The position numbers were made by a program, and so were the translations under genes. From Lingula anatina (lineage: Eukaryota; Brachiopoda; Lingulata; Lingulida; Lingulidae), in assembly GCF_001039355.2 (NCBI RefSeq), contig NW_019775539.1, forward strand, positions 73,699 through 126,116: a stretch of DNA of 52,418 nt, written 5' to 3'. The first letter of the stretch is position 1; each line of letters opens with the position of its first letter. Below are positions 24,201-36,699 of the stretch, one piece after another. The notes under the pieces were generated by a model, which was given only the letters and a program-made list of their open reading frames with translations, made no database searches and had not been told where the DNA came from.

Positions 24201-27200
24201 CGGATAGTACAATAACACATGTTTCTGAAACATGTATTACGTTTGTGGTCCTGTAGCGGAAACGCCATTGGTTATTTCTGTTCTGTTTTGAAATTTCCAA
24301 TTTTTTCGGATTTATCATATTTGGACTTGATGCATTTAGATCTGACTCACTGCCCCGTGGAAAATCATCTGGCAAATGAGGCACAAGGGGGATGATGGTG
24401 GTGGTGGTGTGTACATGTATGTGTGTGTTGAGAAGGGGGGGGGGGGTCAATGACGTGACGTGACGTGGCGACTCGCCGAGCAAAAAATATTTGTTCCTGT
24501 GCCCCCCCCCCCCCAACCCTTCGGCTTGCAGATAAGGCTAACGACTGTAATTATAAGGACGTTTTCAAACTAGATGTAGAAGGACCGCTTCATAAACGAT
24601 CACGCCACTCCTGAAGACCATGACGTCATGACCATGACGTCATGGTCTTTATAAGCGATCACGCCACTCCTAAAGACCATGACGTCATAGGAGACAAAGT
24701 ATCTGCTTTCCGTATCTATTGATAAAAACGGGAGCTAATGTTATTTCTGTTTAAGTATTCAATTTTAAGTTTCAAAGAGTTCAACTTTTTAAAAAACTTT
24801 TCTTCTCAGATATTCTTCATGACGTCATAAAACACTGCAGCTTTGTGAAAAACCGACAGAACCAACTGATCATACGGCAAGGAGATAAGGGGGAATGGTG
24901 AGCATTTTTTATTAACATTATCATATTATCATTATATATCACCCCCCATGCATTTGTCATATTGAAGTAAGAATGTAAAGGGAATACTTAATGACTGCAG
25001 GCTAAAGAATAGTTAAATTTAAACTATACTTTGTTTTACGAAACATCTTTTTTTCGTTAAGCTTAATTTTCGTGAAATAGTTATAGGTTGTTTGAGGCTG
25101 TATTAGACTCCATAAGAGATACAGAAAGAAAAACGAATAAAAGGTGATTGGGAAGTACAGTGTAAGATTTTTTTTCAAATACGTGGGTCTCTATTGCGCT
25201 AAACTTTCATGTTGTACTAATCAATCAATTGCAAGTAAATTTATTTTTCAGTTTCTTTATCCTGCTTAGCGGTAGAGTGTCTATCTATATCTTCTATGCA
25301 AAGAACATGGATTCGTCCGAGAACGAGAGCACAGAGCACGAGAGTGACGTCACAGACGATGAATACATCGTACGAGACCGTCGAAAATTAGGAACCTACG
25401 TCACAACTCTAAGTTAGTAAAATTGACGTCACTTTCCAAGCAGTAATTTACTTCGTCATTGCCCCTCTTTATTAATCCTTGCCTTATTAACACCTTTTCA
25501 ATGCATTAATCACAAACAGAAGGAGGTCTTAGTCGAAAACCTTAAAATAATAATCATATGTTAATTGTTCCTCCAATATATCAAACTGTCATATAATAAC
25601 TATTTCAACATAAATATTTTTTCCAATAGACCCAGGTGCCACGTTCGGCGAGGTAGCTTTGGTCAGTGAGGACTGCGTTCGGACAGCGTCCATCATTTGT
25701 GACGATCCCTGTGACATGATTGTCATTGACCGAGACTTGTATACAAGGTCTGTCAAAAGTGTACTAGCCCAGGAGTTCGAGGATAAAGCCAAATTCGTGA
25801 GCACTAACCAATTTTTCGGCGGGTGGCCTCCCAAGTATAAAAAGCAGCTGGCCATGGCACTAGAAAAACACACGCTGACTTATGACAGTGTATTAGCGAA
25901 ACAAGGACAGCCAGTGAATGCCCTTTACTTTATTTTAAGGTATATTTATCTTTTTTAATCATGAGGTTAACTGTTATTTGAGCACGTCTGTGATGAGAGC
26001 AATTTTTGTAAAATGGTTCCTCTGGGAATATCCTGCCCCCCCCCCCTCTGGAAATTAGAAATTTGACAAGCTAAATCATAGTTCTAAACCGTACCAAATG
26101 GCACCTTGTGCCCTCTAAAACACCATTTTTTCGGACCCGCAGGGACGAGGGTCGGCTTCGCATCCTAAAAAATCCGCCCCCCTTCATGTTATCCTGGATC
26201 CACCCCTGATATACTGTGCGAATGAAAGGATGCTGTTCACGTAATTTTTGCTATCCACATTGTATATATTCAAAACTATTAGATGAAAATAAAGGAAAAA
26301 ATTATGTTGATAACTTCACTTTCTTCGCGATGGTTTGCAGGGGAGAAGTCAAATTAAGCATGGATCCACAGCTTCACTCAAGCATGTTCCCCAGCAGTCC
26401 AACCAAAGTACGGGCCGAGAGAAAGAAAGAAGATGCAAACGGCACACAAACAAAGTAAGGGTTTCTGATTTACATTAACATCTAGGCATTTACTGAACTT
26501 CTGTGATAGATTAAATATTCAATCACCTTTGCAGGTGTTTCATAACCACCTGTTGAGAGTGGGATATTTTACTCACTTTATCAACTGACCTATTCCTCAA
26601 GTCTAATCTTTTTATGGTTAATTTTTTCTTTGACAGTGCATGGAAGTATATGATATACTTCCATGATCAGAGTAAATAAACAATATACTGTGTGGGGATG
26701 CGTTTTTGAAAAAAATCAGACTTTGAAAATGGATTGAATACTGACATTAATCTTTTCTTGGTCTTTAGAGGTGCTCCTATCTCTAGAAAACTGAGCCGCG
26801 CAGTACTGCAGAAAAAGGCCAACCCGCACAAAAAGAAGGTGGAGCCACGGAAGTTGATTGACGTTTGTTGTTTAGGACCCAATGAGTGCATAGGTAGGTG
26901 GAGCTAAGGGACCATTCAGAATGAGAAGAGCCGAGTGCTAGCTAGGCCACGACCTTAATATGGCGGACGTACATGAATGTCTCTCCGCCTCTAACACGCC
27001 TCCCCACGCATTGTCCCTCAACCGGTTGAATTGAGCCGAGGTTTAATGACTGTGCCCCTGCAGGGACGACGCGTGGGGAGGCGTGTGAGAGGTGGAGAGA
27101 CCATTACAGGATTAAGCGGTCTTCCTTTCATGTAGGTCCGCCATATTTAGGTCGTGGCCCAGCTAGCACTCGGCTCTTCTCATTCTGAATGGTCCGTAAC

Positions 27201-28347
27201 ACTGGAGTAACACCGAATGTGGTGTGCGCATACTTTAAAGCACGTCCTGAAGAATGATTTGGACGTCTACCACATTGTCAAATCACCAATTTCATTCGGC
27301 TTTTTAACCTTATAAAACTGCGCGAAAAGGTCGTACCGATAACATTCCATGTTCAGCATTAACTCATAGACTGCAGTTAGACTTGTTAACTGGTACATGT
27401 ACATTTCCATTTTGACCAACACTTCCAGATATATTACGATAGATATGCTCGTCGGCTTAATAGATGGGGAACTAGCTTAGAGAAACTGATTATTTGGCAA
27501 AAAGATTTATACAATTTTTTTGGTACTTTCAGGTGATATAGAAGTTCTGTTGGAATATGAGACCTTTCTCCAGACGGCAAAATGCACGCAAAAGACAGAA
27601 ATTCTGACTCTCGACATGAGACACTGGGATCGACTGTTTGTGAAACGCCAGCCAAAGACCATTGAAAAAATGAGGCAAGGCTTGGAACTGCGTATACAGT
27701 GCAGAATCACAGACGTTGTTGAAAAGCACATACCGTTCATGAAGCAACTTCTGTCGAAATCAAAACAGTATAATATCATTATTGAGAATACAGAAAATAG
27801 CAAAACTTTGTCAAAAATGAACCCCACGAAAAAGGACGATGCTGTAGACATTGTGCCACCATGGGGACCTCTGATAGATCAGTACGCTCCAGGAACCGTT
27901 TTTCACAGAATTCGCGCTAGAGAACATCGACGGAAGTTACGTCAGCTGAGAGACGAGCACCGAAAGTCGTTAGAACATCCAACCAGTGCAGATGAGCTAA
28001 TCGACTTCAACGATGATTCTGCAGTCAGACTTCCTAAGCATCTTCAGAGACTGATCTCGAAGAGGCACCCACAGCCTAATGGCATCTCTAGGACTGAAGA
28101 AATTCAAAACGATGTTCATGGTCTCATTGTGACCAGTACGGACGCATCTCATGCTAATTTGGACGATCTCGAAAATAAGATACAAAACTGGTTGGGACCA
28201 GGATCTCGGTTGCGAGACAAAAATAGAGTCGCCAGGCTGCGAAGAATAGATTTGGAGGTAAAAAAAGCGCAACTATGATTATGTTGGTTGTACACATCCT
28301 TTGTGTGATGTTGTTTTGTGTATGCGCACGCGCGCGCGTGTGTGTAT

Positions 28348-28399
<52 letters not shown>

Positions 28400-28691
28400 A
28401 AACATAGGTTAACCGTGAATCGACAACCTCATTACAAACCAGGTCAAAAGGTGATTGACAATCTTAATTTTTTTTCTGTTTGAAAAATTGACACATTCAT
28501 GTGCTGTTGACGCAGGAGTTAGATGACAACAAAGTAAACTGTTTTTTTTTTTTAATTTGCTATTCTAGGCCATGGAGCGCAAACCGGTTCCAGGAGTCCG
28601 GGTCTTCGTAAAGCCAAGACGAGCCCAGTCGGCCTCTGATCAGTCACGTGACGGTTCTATAGGAACGCCACCAGATGATTACTCTGACTAA
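21226..28691 (+). CDS. CNBD2: Cyclic nucleotide-binding domain-containing protein (CNBD2-like), 593 aa
   Basis: Coding exons: 21226-21361, 24810-24897, 25252-25412, 25630-25939, 26341-26454, 26769-26893, 27533-28257, 28569-28691. All junctions are GT-AG, phases agree, total 1782 nt. The first cyclic-nucleotide-binding domain starts LLPWFKKKSELFKDLKSG, includes IIRQGDKGE (near residue 70), an acidic loop (DSSENESTEHESDVTDD, about residues 91-107), and a phosphate-binding cassette GATFGEVAL with VRTAS. Glu136 and Arg146, which contact the cyclic nucleotide in the family, are both retained. A second CNB-like stretch begins VLAKQGQPVNALYFILRGEV (about 212-235) and is interrupted by a charged insert. 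The C-terminal half is basic and Arg-rich. Human CNBD2 is of similar length (about 576 aa) and is linked to spermatogenesis; a germline role here is inference. Confidence 0.85.
22155..22395. mobile_element. MITE-like element, copy b (diverged)
   Basis: Shares with copies c and d the order 'gatcgactcaatcctgcgg', 'ggactctcgctta', 'tgcaatcag', 'ttaactgaatgac', 'cacgcctcctc', then in the second half the inverted equivalents. It lies in an intron of the CNBD2-like gene. Ends are not sharp because the terminal repeats are diverged. Confidence 0.5.
22540..22610. repeat. Poly-T and (TTTA)n low-complexity tract
   Basis: Two poly-T runs flank about six TTTA units, intronic. Confidence 0.85.
24445..24470. 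repeat. Short TGACG tandem repeat
   Basis: Three to four tandem TGACG units, that is half cAMP-response-element motifs, located just left of the full TGACGTCA cluster. Confidence 0.6.
24590..24690. repeat. Direct repeat plus palindrome containing TGACGTCA sites
   Basis: The phrase 'cgatcacgccactcct' followed by '(g/a)aagaccatgacgtcat' occurs twice, starting near 24598 and 24656. Between them, 'agaccatgacgtcatg' is followed by a second copy that ends 'catggtct', making an inverted repeat. Perfect TGACGTCA palindromes lie at 24621-24628, 24635-24642 and 24680-24687. The region is immediately upstream of coding exon 2 of the CNBD2-like gene. Confidence 0.75.
26908..27196. mobile_element. PIF/Harbinger-like MITE (289 bp) with TAA target-site duplication
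   Basis: Almost full-length palindrome. Left end GGGACCATTCAGAATGAGAA, right end reverse complement CGGACCATTCAGAATGAGAA, pairing onward through 'gccgagtgctagct', 'ggccacgacct' and 'atatggcggac'. Flanked on both sides by TAA (26905-26907 and 27197-27199), matching the TWA duplications of the PIF/Harbinger superfamily. No coding capacity. It sits in the intron before the 725-nt exon of the CNBD2-like gene, starting 14 bp after the donor at 26894. High arm identity suggests a fairly recent insertion. Confidence 0.8.
28325..28396. repeat. CG/GT and (GA)n microsatellite
   Basis: A short alternating CG/GT stretch is followed by about 24 GA units, in the last intron of the CNBD2-like gene. Confidence 0.9.
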
Positions 28692-29410
28692 AAAGTGTTT
28701 CATGCAGAATGTTTAAGACTTTGGTTAACATAAAAAACATGTGTATTATTAAAAGCATTTGAATTTTCTGAATATAATTTGAAAACGTTTTTTAAAAAGA
28801 CATTCATTTTGCTTTATAGCAACAATTCCATGTTTGAACAACTCACACATTCCGGTGGAATTATTTTGAATATAAGCTATAGCTAGTTTCCATTTCTTTT
28901 CTGCAGCTACGAGTACGTTTATACCATAAAACTGTTTTCTGAGATAGGCTGTAAATGTATTGTTTAATGCCAGAATTGTTTTTTAAAAAGGCACTAGTTT
29001 CTGGTTTTCGGCATCGTTTGAAAAAAAAAACAAAAAACTGACACTAGTTTTGGGGTGTCAGAAGCCAGAATCCGTTTTGAAAAACAATACTATTTTGTGG
29101 TCGCCAGACTCGATTCTGAAAAACGACGTTAGTTTCTGGATGCTAGAACCGTTTTTGAAAAGACAAAACTGAATATTAGACACCAACTTCAGCCATCTCA
29201 ATGAGAATGGCAAAATCAGAATCAGATAGCAGTCAAATAAAGTAACAATAATTTAGCCACAGAGTTTTTATTGTCCCATCCGTGTTCCTAATGAATAAGT
29301 AAAATAATTTTACTTGTATCCGTACTTAAAGAGATTGAACATAAAATCATGGGCTTTCGGAGTATTTGACTATTTTCAGGTACCTTTGATAAAGCATATT
29401 TGGAACTGAA

Positions 29411-29800
29411 AAGTATGCATAACTAAGATACTGGAACTTACATTGCACATGTACATAAGCAACTGACCAACGTTGCGGACTCAACCTCAGGTCTTTCTCT
29501 ATGTAACGGCCTGGGTGGACTGGACACCTGATTTATCTACAAACGGCTAGCAATAGTCTCCAGCTCCCAGCCCCATATGTGGGAAATGTTAAACATGAGG
29601 CTTCCTTTTTTGTTGAGGACTGGGTTATCTACCCCCTTCCAAATAGCTTCTCTGGTTGCGTTTGAAGACTGTTTCGAGCCGTATATCAATAAATCAGGTG
29701 ACCTGTCCATCCAGGACCTTTAAATAGTGAAAGGTCTCAGGTTAAGACCACAACGTCGATCAGTAGCTAATGCAAGTTCCGGTATCAGAATACTTATTAT
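29411..29800. mobile_element. Foldback / MITE-like element
   Basis: A left arm of about 130 bp (containing 'actggaactt', 'caacctcaggtct', 'gacacctgatttat') is matched by the reverse complement of the right arm ('taccggaactt', 'taacctgagacct', 'gtcacctgatttat'). The arms are about 80 percent alike by eye and flank a middle of about 140 bp. No coding capacity; target-site duplication not clear. Confidence 0.6.
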
Positions 29801-30087
29801 ACATATTTTTCATTTTTATTCTACTGGATGACTAAAACATAGATCTCATCTTAAACTGTTCAACAGCGGACATAAGAAATTCTCACGTGGCTTCATATGC
29901 TGCTAAAATCAACTACAACTTTCTATACCTATCACAAAGCATTTTTCATGCAATGTTTCTTTGACCCTTAACAAATATAAATCAAAGTCCATGTTCCATG
30001 CGTTTTTGGTGTCCTGGGTTCTTCGCTTTCAAGCTTAACAAGGGTTATCAGGTTTTCCTTGAGTTTACCGTTTACATTTGTCAGAAA

Positions 30088-30090
<3 letters not shown>

Positions 30091-30140
<50 letters not shown>
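30091..30140. repeat. (TA)n microsatellite
   Basis: About 25 TA units in the intergenic gap between the CNBD2-like and CEMIP-like genes. Confidence 0.95.
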
Positions 30141-30143
<3 letters not shown>

Positions 30144-30452
30144 AGCTTCGTCACGACCGCGCGCGTGCGCAGTACTGAAGACGTGTCACAAGTGTGCGTA
30201 CGGATACGATAACTTGTTTTTTTATGGTTCTTTTTTGTTTTCTTTTTCTATCATGCTCCGTCTTTTGCTATGTTGAAGTTTATTTCTATATTTAGTTCAT
30301 ACAATGGAAATTTTGTGCCCCAGAGAAATTTAATCAACAATTCAAAGAATTCAAAATAAACTTTTCCCGTCGGATGCAGTTACGCAGTTGGTTTACTTCT
30401 TATCAAGAACGGTTTGGTGGGACCAGCTCCCAGCTGAAAGAAAAAGAAAAAC

Positions 30453-30458
30453 TTTATT
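30453..30458 (-). terminator. Candidate poly(A) signal for the CEMIP-like gene
   Basis: TTTATT on the plus strand reads AATAAA on the minus strand, about 240 nt beyond the proposed stop at 30698-30700. Confidence 0.35.
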
Positions 30459-30697
30459 CCTTTATATTAAAATCAATTCATAAATTCTTAAACCAGTTTG
30501 TTTATTTGTTGAGCTTCTATGTCTTTTACAAAAGCACAGTACTGGTACGTTACACCTTTGACGCACAGTAGCTGGTCACTGGGTCGCCTAGTCTACTGTA
30601 AAAATTTACTTATGATTCTTTATCGCATTATAAGTGGCATATCTGCAAACTTTACAAATACATTCAAATCTGCAAATTAAAAATCTTTAACAGACTA

Positions 30698-33600
30698 TTA
30701 ACAAAAGGACAGACAACTCACGTCCGCGCTCGGTTCGGGTGTCACTATCTCGTCTGCTGCGTCGGGCGGCGTCAGTGCAGTATCGTCTGGTGGCTAAAAT
30801 ATTGGGATAAAATGGTTTGATTTTTAAAAATAGCGAAACATGGATGTGCCATCGACCAAAATCTAACTTTGACCTTATTTACATTATCAAAGACCAACAG
30901 CTATTTCTATAAATTCTATAAATGATTCGTAAAGTGAAATGTGATTTTATCACTGCATGCTTGATATGAGTATTTTCAGTAACATGCTATGATGCTTTAT
31001 TGTGGTAGAGTGATATTTAATTTGGAATGAAAATAAAAATCACAGTTAAAAAAAAGGCACCGGCGTCGACACTCTGTTCCCTCGCCTACAGTAGGCCTAT
31101 AGGAGGGGGGAGGCTCAGCTATTGACAGTGTGGCTCACGAACTCTCAGACCTAGCGAGGAAGCTGCTTTTCTAAAGCTCGATTTCTATATGACGAACGCC
31201 CAATTGGTATATTTTGACATGTGAATCGACAGCTAGGCAAGTTTTTTTCTAAAGGGAATGCACCATTCAAATCATACATATGTCATAGCAGATCACTTTC
31301 AAACATTTCTTAGGGTGCGCTCACAATGAAACTATCATACTAGGTAGATCGATCCAACTCCGATTAACTGAATGATGCACCTCCTCAAACGGCTAGGGGT
31401 TAATTAACTTTTGCGTGCGTTCGATTGCACTCAAAACGAAGTGATAAAAGCTTCCAGAATCACCCCAAGCTGCTCGAGGAGGCGTGTTTTTCAGTTAATC
31501 TGATTGCATTCAGCGATAGTCCCCGCGGAATTGGATCGACCTACCTAGTACGAAAGTTTCATTGTAAACGTAGCCATAAATCAAGATCAACTCACCACAA
31601 GATCTGTGGCGTAAGGCCCGTAAGCGTCAGTATAACACGTGGCCGCGCTCATACTGCCGTCGTTGCGGTCGATGATGATTTTGGGGCACTTCTTTCCGGG
31701 ACAAGAATTGTCGTCACCATCTTCCCTGTCGTATTTTCCCTCAAAATATAGGAAGAGCAGGCTACGAAAAGAACACAGTATAAATCAATAATGTAATTAA
31801 TTTTCAGTAGTTATGAACATGCGTTATCAACGGGTAAAAGCAGCCGATGTGCTATAGTGTGACTTAAAGCAACATCCAAAATATAGGATATATCAGTTAC
31901 AATATATTTCAAATACCTGAGTGTCTAACAAAGGACCTAATGATTTAGCAGTTTTTATAAGTAAAAAACTTAATCGTTGGAAGAGAGTCTAATCGTGTTT
32001 TACGTACATCTGTATAAGGTATTGCGTTTTTACCTATCATTAAAGAGCCTTGACCACAGATTTTACTTTTTTACCAATTTTTACAATCTCAACACAACAG
32101 ACAAAAAATTGTTCCAATAATTATTTTTGTATCTTACCCTGTCGACGAGTCCCAGTACGCCACAAGATGGCTGGTAAGAGACTTCTCTTCAAAGTCTTCA
32201 ATACTGGTTGCGTACACAAAATTTGTACCAAAGAATTTTTTCTTGATGGTGAACGATGTAGTGTCTTTCGGGAAACATATGCCCACTCTCACCTTGTCTC
32301 CTCTGAAATAGTTACATAAGTGTGATAAAGAAGAGGAAAGGAAGAAAATACAATGTCAAGGCGTCCATTTCAAAAAATCACCGCACCCCGTTTAAACTTG
32401 ATAATGAATGCGAAAGGGAAAACAATAAATTAACTAAAAAAAAAAAAAACATATTACAGACGGGAGAATTATTCTGTCATTATTGAATAGAAATACTTTC
32501 ACTTTTTTAAATATGTAGACCTACATTTCGAAGCCGTCCAGTAAAAAGGTAACATGGTCAGGAGAAGGGCCGACGAAGTGTAAGGTATATTTGTATTTAT
32601 TGATGACCAGCATCCCAATATTGGTGTTTCCATCGAAATACTCCAAATGCCCGGAGAAGTCATCTCGAACCATGTAAATATCCTCTATGAGGTCATCGTC
32701 CGACTGCGAGCGCTCTGCGATCTTGATCTGAAGTATCAAGCTAGGTATTACCATTACACGCATCATTTTACCTTCGCGTCAACACATACGTAAACAGCGT
32801 GAAATAGCATTTGGAAAGATGAAGAGGCCATTTTGTCAGAGGAAATGCTAATGAGCAGCTGTTTTTCATCGGCGTGGTATTGAATTGTACTTGAATAATT
32901 AATATTTTTATTCATGATTTACTATATTTTCCGGTGTCCAACTCGTGTACCTTATAACATTACAACATCCTGTGCACTCTCAAAGTCTCTGTTTAGAATG
33001 CCACATAATGGCTTATTCTATAAAAAGAGCACACTGGACGGAGAAGGATTTTACCAAAAGAAGGGATGCGTTATGACGGCAAGGGCATAAATCTAGAACC
33101 TAGGGTACATCTTGGATCTCTTATTATGTCCAAGGGTACATAAAGGGGGACTACAGGCCAAAGGGACACGAAAGGTGTCTCTTGTGACTTTTAAACCGGC
33201 GTGACAGGAATGGTTGTCCAAGGGATGGATGTCCGGGGTGCCATATGATTAGTATGAGGAAAGGTTAGTTGTAGAATTGGGGTTAGTATATGGGACGAAC
33301 GTCACCTGAAAAAAGTAATGGGAAACGGACTACGGTTTCCTGTAGACTACCATTGTCTGTCGCACCGGCACTAAATTTTCTAGGCTCTCACGTGACCTAC
33401 CTTGGCCATTCGGTCTGGACAAACCGCGAGATTCCAGTTGGTTTTATTGTAACAGTTCTGGGTGTTAACAAACTGCCTCTGCTTAACTACGAAGGCTCCA
33501 GCGGTGCCCGTGATACTCCCGTCGTAGTCTGTCATCACTTTGTTCTTGTCTCCACCTTCGTCACCAAACCCAGGGACGGACTCGTCGCCGTCGAGCATGC

Positions 33601-36600
33601 GGTTGCCGTCCTAAAGTCAATCACAATATACCGCAAGCCGATTTAATCTCTTAGAAAAAGCAGTTTTTTTCATTGTGTTTAATACTGAATTTTGATCCAG
33701 ACAATGTGGTCAATTTTTATAAGCCAAAATAAATTGTCCAGTTCTTTATGTTGAACATACTCTACGTACTGTTTTCATTAACCTAGGCATTCACTTTATC
33801 AATCATAATTTATCAATTTCGTCTTTTGAATTTTGCATTTTTGATTCATATCTTACCACCCCGTCAGTGAATCCGAACATGGCTCCCCGCACCCCGTTGG
33901 TTGACGATGAGAACCCTCTGTCTCTTCTCTTGAAGCCGATGGCGCCAGCAGGTCTATAGGCATCGGTGGCGTAGCCGCCGAACCAATTATTTTCAAAGTA
34001 AACAGGGCGATCATAAAACAAGGCTCCAGTGACCGGGCGATCTCTAAAACATATATAAAAATAGGTTTTAATGTGTTTTCTCAGTATCAAATTTTATGAT
34101 TTTCACTCAGAAAAATTATTTTTTATTAATTCTCTTCGTCAATACAGTTTACCCTTTCGGAGTATGTCCAAAAGATAGAAAATTTTCGGATAGATTTTTT
34201 TGTTATTCTGGCTAAGAAGTGAGTGGATTTTTAATGATTAAAAAAAAAGCCGCTCCGCTGACCAAATATGTGTCTGACATCTTTATCTTCGCTTGCATAA
34301 TCGAAAGTCCCTTTTGATGAGAAACAAGAACCATCATTTTGGAAAACATTTTTTTTAATACTCACATTCTTGGTGACGGGACTGATCGAGGAATATAAAC
34401 GTATCGTCTTGTTTCTCTATCGAGTACAACGGCAGGTTCCCCGATATTTTCTGACTGGCCGACAAACACGCTGTCCCGGACGTACTGGGGGTGACCTCCG
34501 GCACTGGCGGCCAAGTGAGATTGAAGGGATAAAATTAAGTAGTTTTTATTCGACACACACACACACGCACACGCACACACATACATAAAAATATACACAG
34601 TGATATATTTGTTACCCATACAACCCCATTCTTGTCATTTTAAGGGAAATCTTAATAAATCGCATTTAACAACAAAATTGTACATGGTGGCTCACAACAT
34701 GAGACGCAAAATAAGTTAAGAATGGTTTACTTTTATAAAAATATATAGATATTAACACAAGTTTCAACAAATAGGGATGCTCGCAGTACTCACATTGAAA
34801 ACGTCACTCCTAATGGACTGTCAGAGAACCTGAAGAATCGGATTAAATTAACTCTCCTAAGATTAACTGATGTTGTTTGGTTATAATGAAACTAACGGGA
34901 ATCGAAACATGTTATCTCATAAGTAAAACACTAAAAACGGTTGTGTCAGCTTTAATGACTGATTGCCTTCTAATTTATCCTTTTTTAACTTTGATTAAAA
35001 AAAAGATATAAGGAATGCAAATTTTCGCTAGTAACATCATAATTAAAACAATTCACCAGAATAAGCGCATATGAAACAGCCACAATACTAAAGATGCAAA
35101 GATTAATTTTAATAAAAAATAAAACAAAGGTATTAAAATTAAAAGTATCATATAATAGTGTAATCATGCATGCATACTAGTCAAGCTATTGGGATTCTTT
35201 ATTTCAACTCTTGCGATGACATTATTTACAAACTAAAAAAGCACTCCGAGAGCGCAGACCTCCGCCAAGGCAGCAATTTTTTATTATTATTGATTTTTGA
35301 TTGATTATTGAACCGGATCACCACCAAAAACTATCATCTCTGCCTTGGCACGCTTCTGACAGTTCCTGAAAATTTCATCAAAATCGATCCATAACTTTTT
35401 GAGTTATGTTGATGACAGACGGACAAACAGACAAACAGGGGTGAAAACATAACCTCCTTGGCGGAAGTAATAAATTCAACTACATGGGGATACTTATTGT
35501 TGCAAACCTATCCTCACCAACACAATTTTGAGAATGATTATGAGCTCATTCCTAAAGAAACTGTCGTTCTACTTAGTGTGATCCATCTCCGCAGGTACAA
35601 TGTACTATCGCTGAATGCAATCACATTTAGAGATTAGCAGCCTCCTCTTGTTTTTAACTCCCACAATTACCAGCTTTTCTGTCTCCTACATGTACCAGGA
35701 TGGGGGGGGGGTATTAATCTGTTAATCTGATTGCATTTAGTGAGAGTCCCCCCAGAGTTGGATCGATCTACGGAGAACAAAAGTTTCATTGGAAATGAGC
35801 CCCATCACTCACGAGCTCTTCTCCATGGTAACGGGAGAGCCTCGCAGCCAGGCGTTCTGCACCATGTTCTTGTAGCCAGTGTACCGAGATAGGATGACCT
35901 CTTTAGGAGCTACCGTCCCGTTAGGAAACTGGACTTGTGGCTTGTAGCTGTTGCCTCGGCGAAGCACTTCACCATCTTGTCCGAGTATGTTGTCCAGCCA
36001 CAGTCCGGCCTAAAGGTATTGGTCAAGAAATGCTTGTTAATAATCATATGTTTAAAGGTATTAAGGGAGTGAATTGCTGACGGGATGTACACTGTATGTC
36101 CATAAATATGCAGTCGCGTTATCTAAAATTTCCCAAAGTACAATATGACAATTGCGGATACAGGGGATGGCGCAGAGGGCAAAGTACCCCCCTCCCTCTT
36201 TTAGCTTTGAAGGAACCCTTCCTCACCCTTTTCCATGTTAAAAACGTTTAAAACAGATTTGTCCATCTCTGTGGCCTACATATTACAGTTAAATTGTCCT
36301 CGAGGACTATTCTATATTTGAATACCGACTAAAAAATACCCTTGTGCTCCTTCTCCCCTTTAGCAAAAACCTGGCATCCACCAATTAATTAATTACCAGT
36401 TTCTACATCATTTTTGGCTGTCATTTACACAGTGGTTCTCTTACCCTTCTGTTCGAGTGAGCCACATTGTTTTCAAACTGGTGTATTGGTGTGCGTGCAG
36501 CCTCTCCCAGTTCCAACAATCCCCAGGCTTGGGACTCTGCTCTCGGCTCGACAGGGAACACGTACATTATGCCGCGACCCTGTGACAAAAATATAATAAT

Positions 36601-36658
36601 TAAATTCAATTACTTATATTTAAAAAGCAGTAGATATTGTGTGTTGAATGTGTAAAAT

Positions 36659-36699
<41 letters not shown>

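Larger units (their letters stand above)
28692..30450. other. 3' flank of CNBD2-like gene and intergenic sequence
   Basis: Contains candidate poly(A) signals (ATTAAA near 28748, AATAAA near 29236), a loosely repeated phrase 'ctagtttctgg' near 28990-29150, the foldback element at 29411-29800 and a (TA)n tract. This is the gap between convergent transcription units, with no gene of its own. Confidence 0.5.

Noticed and set aside
24091-24516. Minus-strand 141-codon frame
   Set aside because: Made largely of G/C homopolymers and His/Thr low complexity, overlapping intron sequence; no domain or splice support.
27507-27851. Minus-strand frames across the large CNBD2-like exon
   Set aside because: Antisense to a 725-nt coding exon whose plus-strand frame joins its neighbours in phase.
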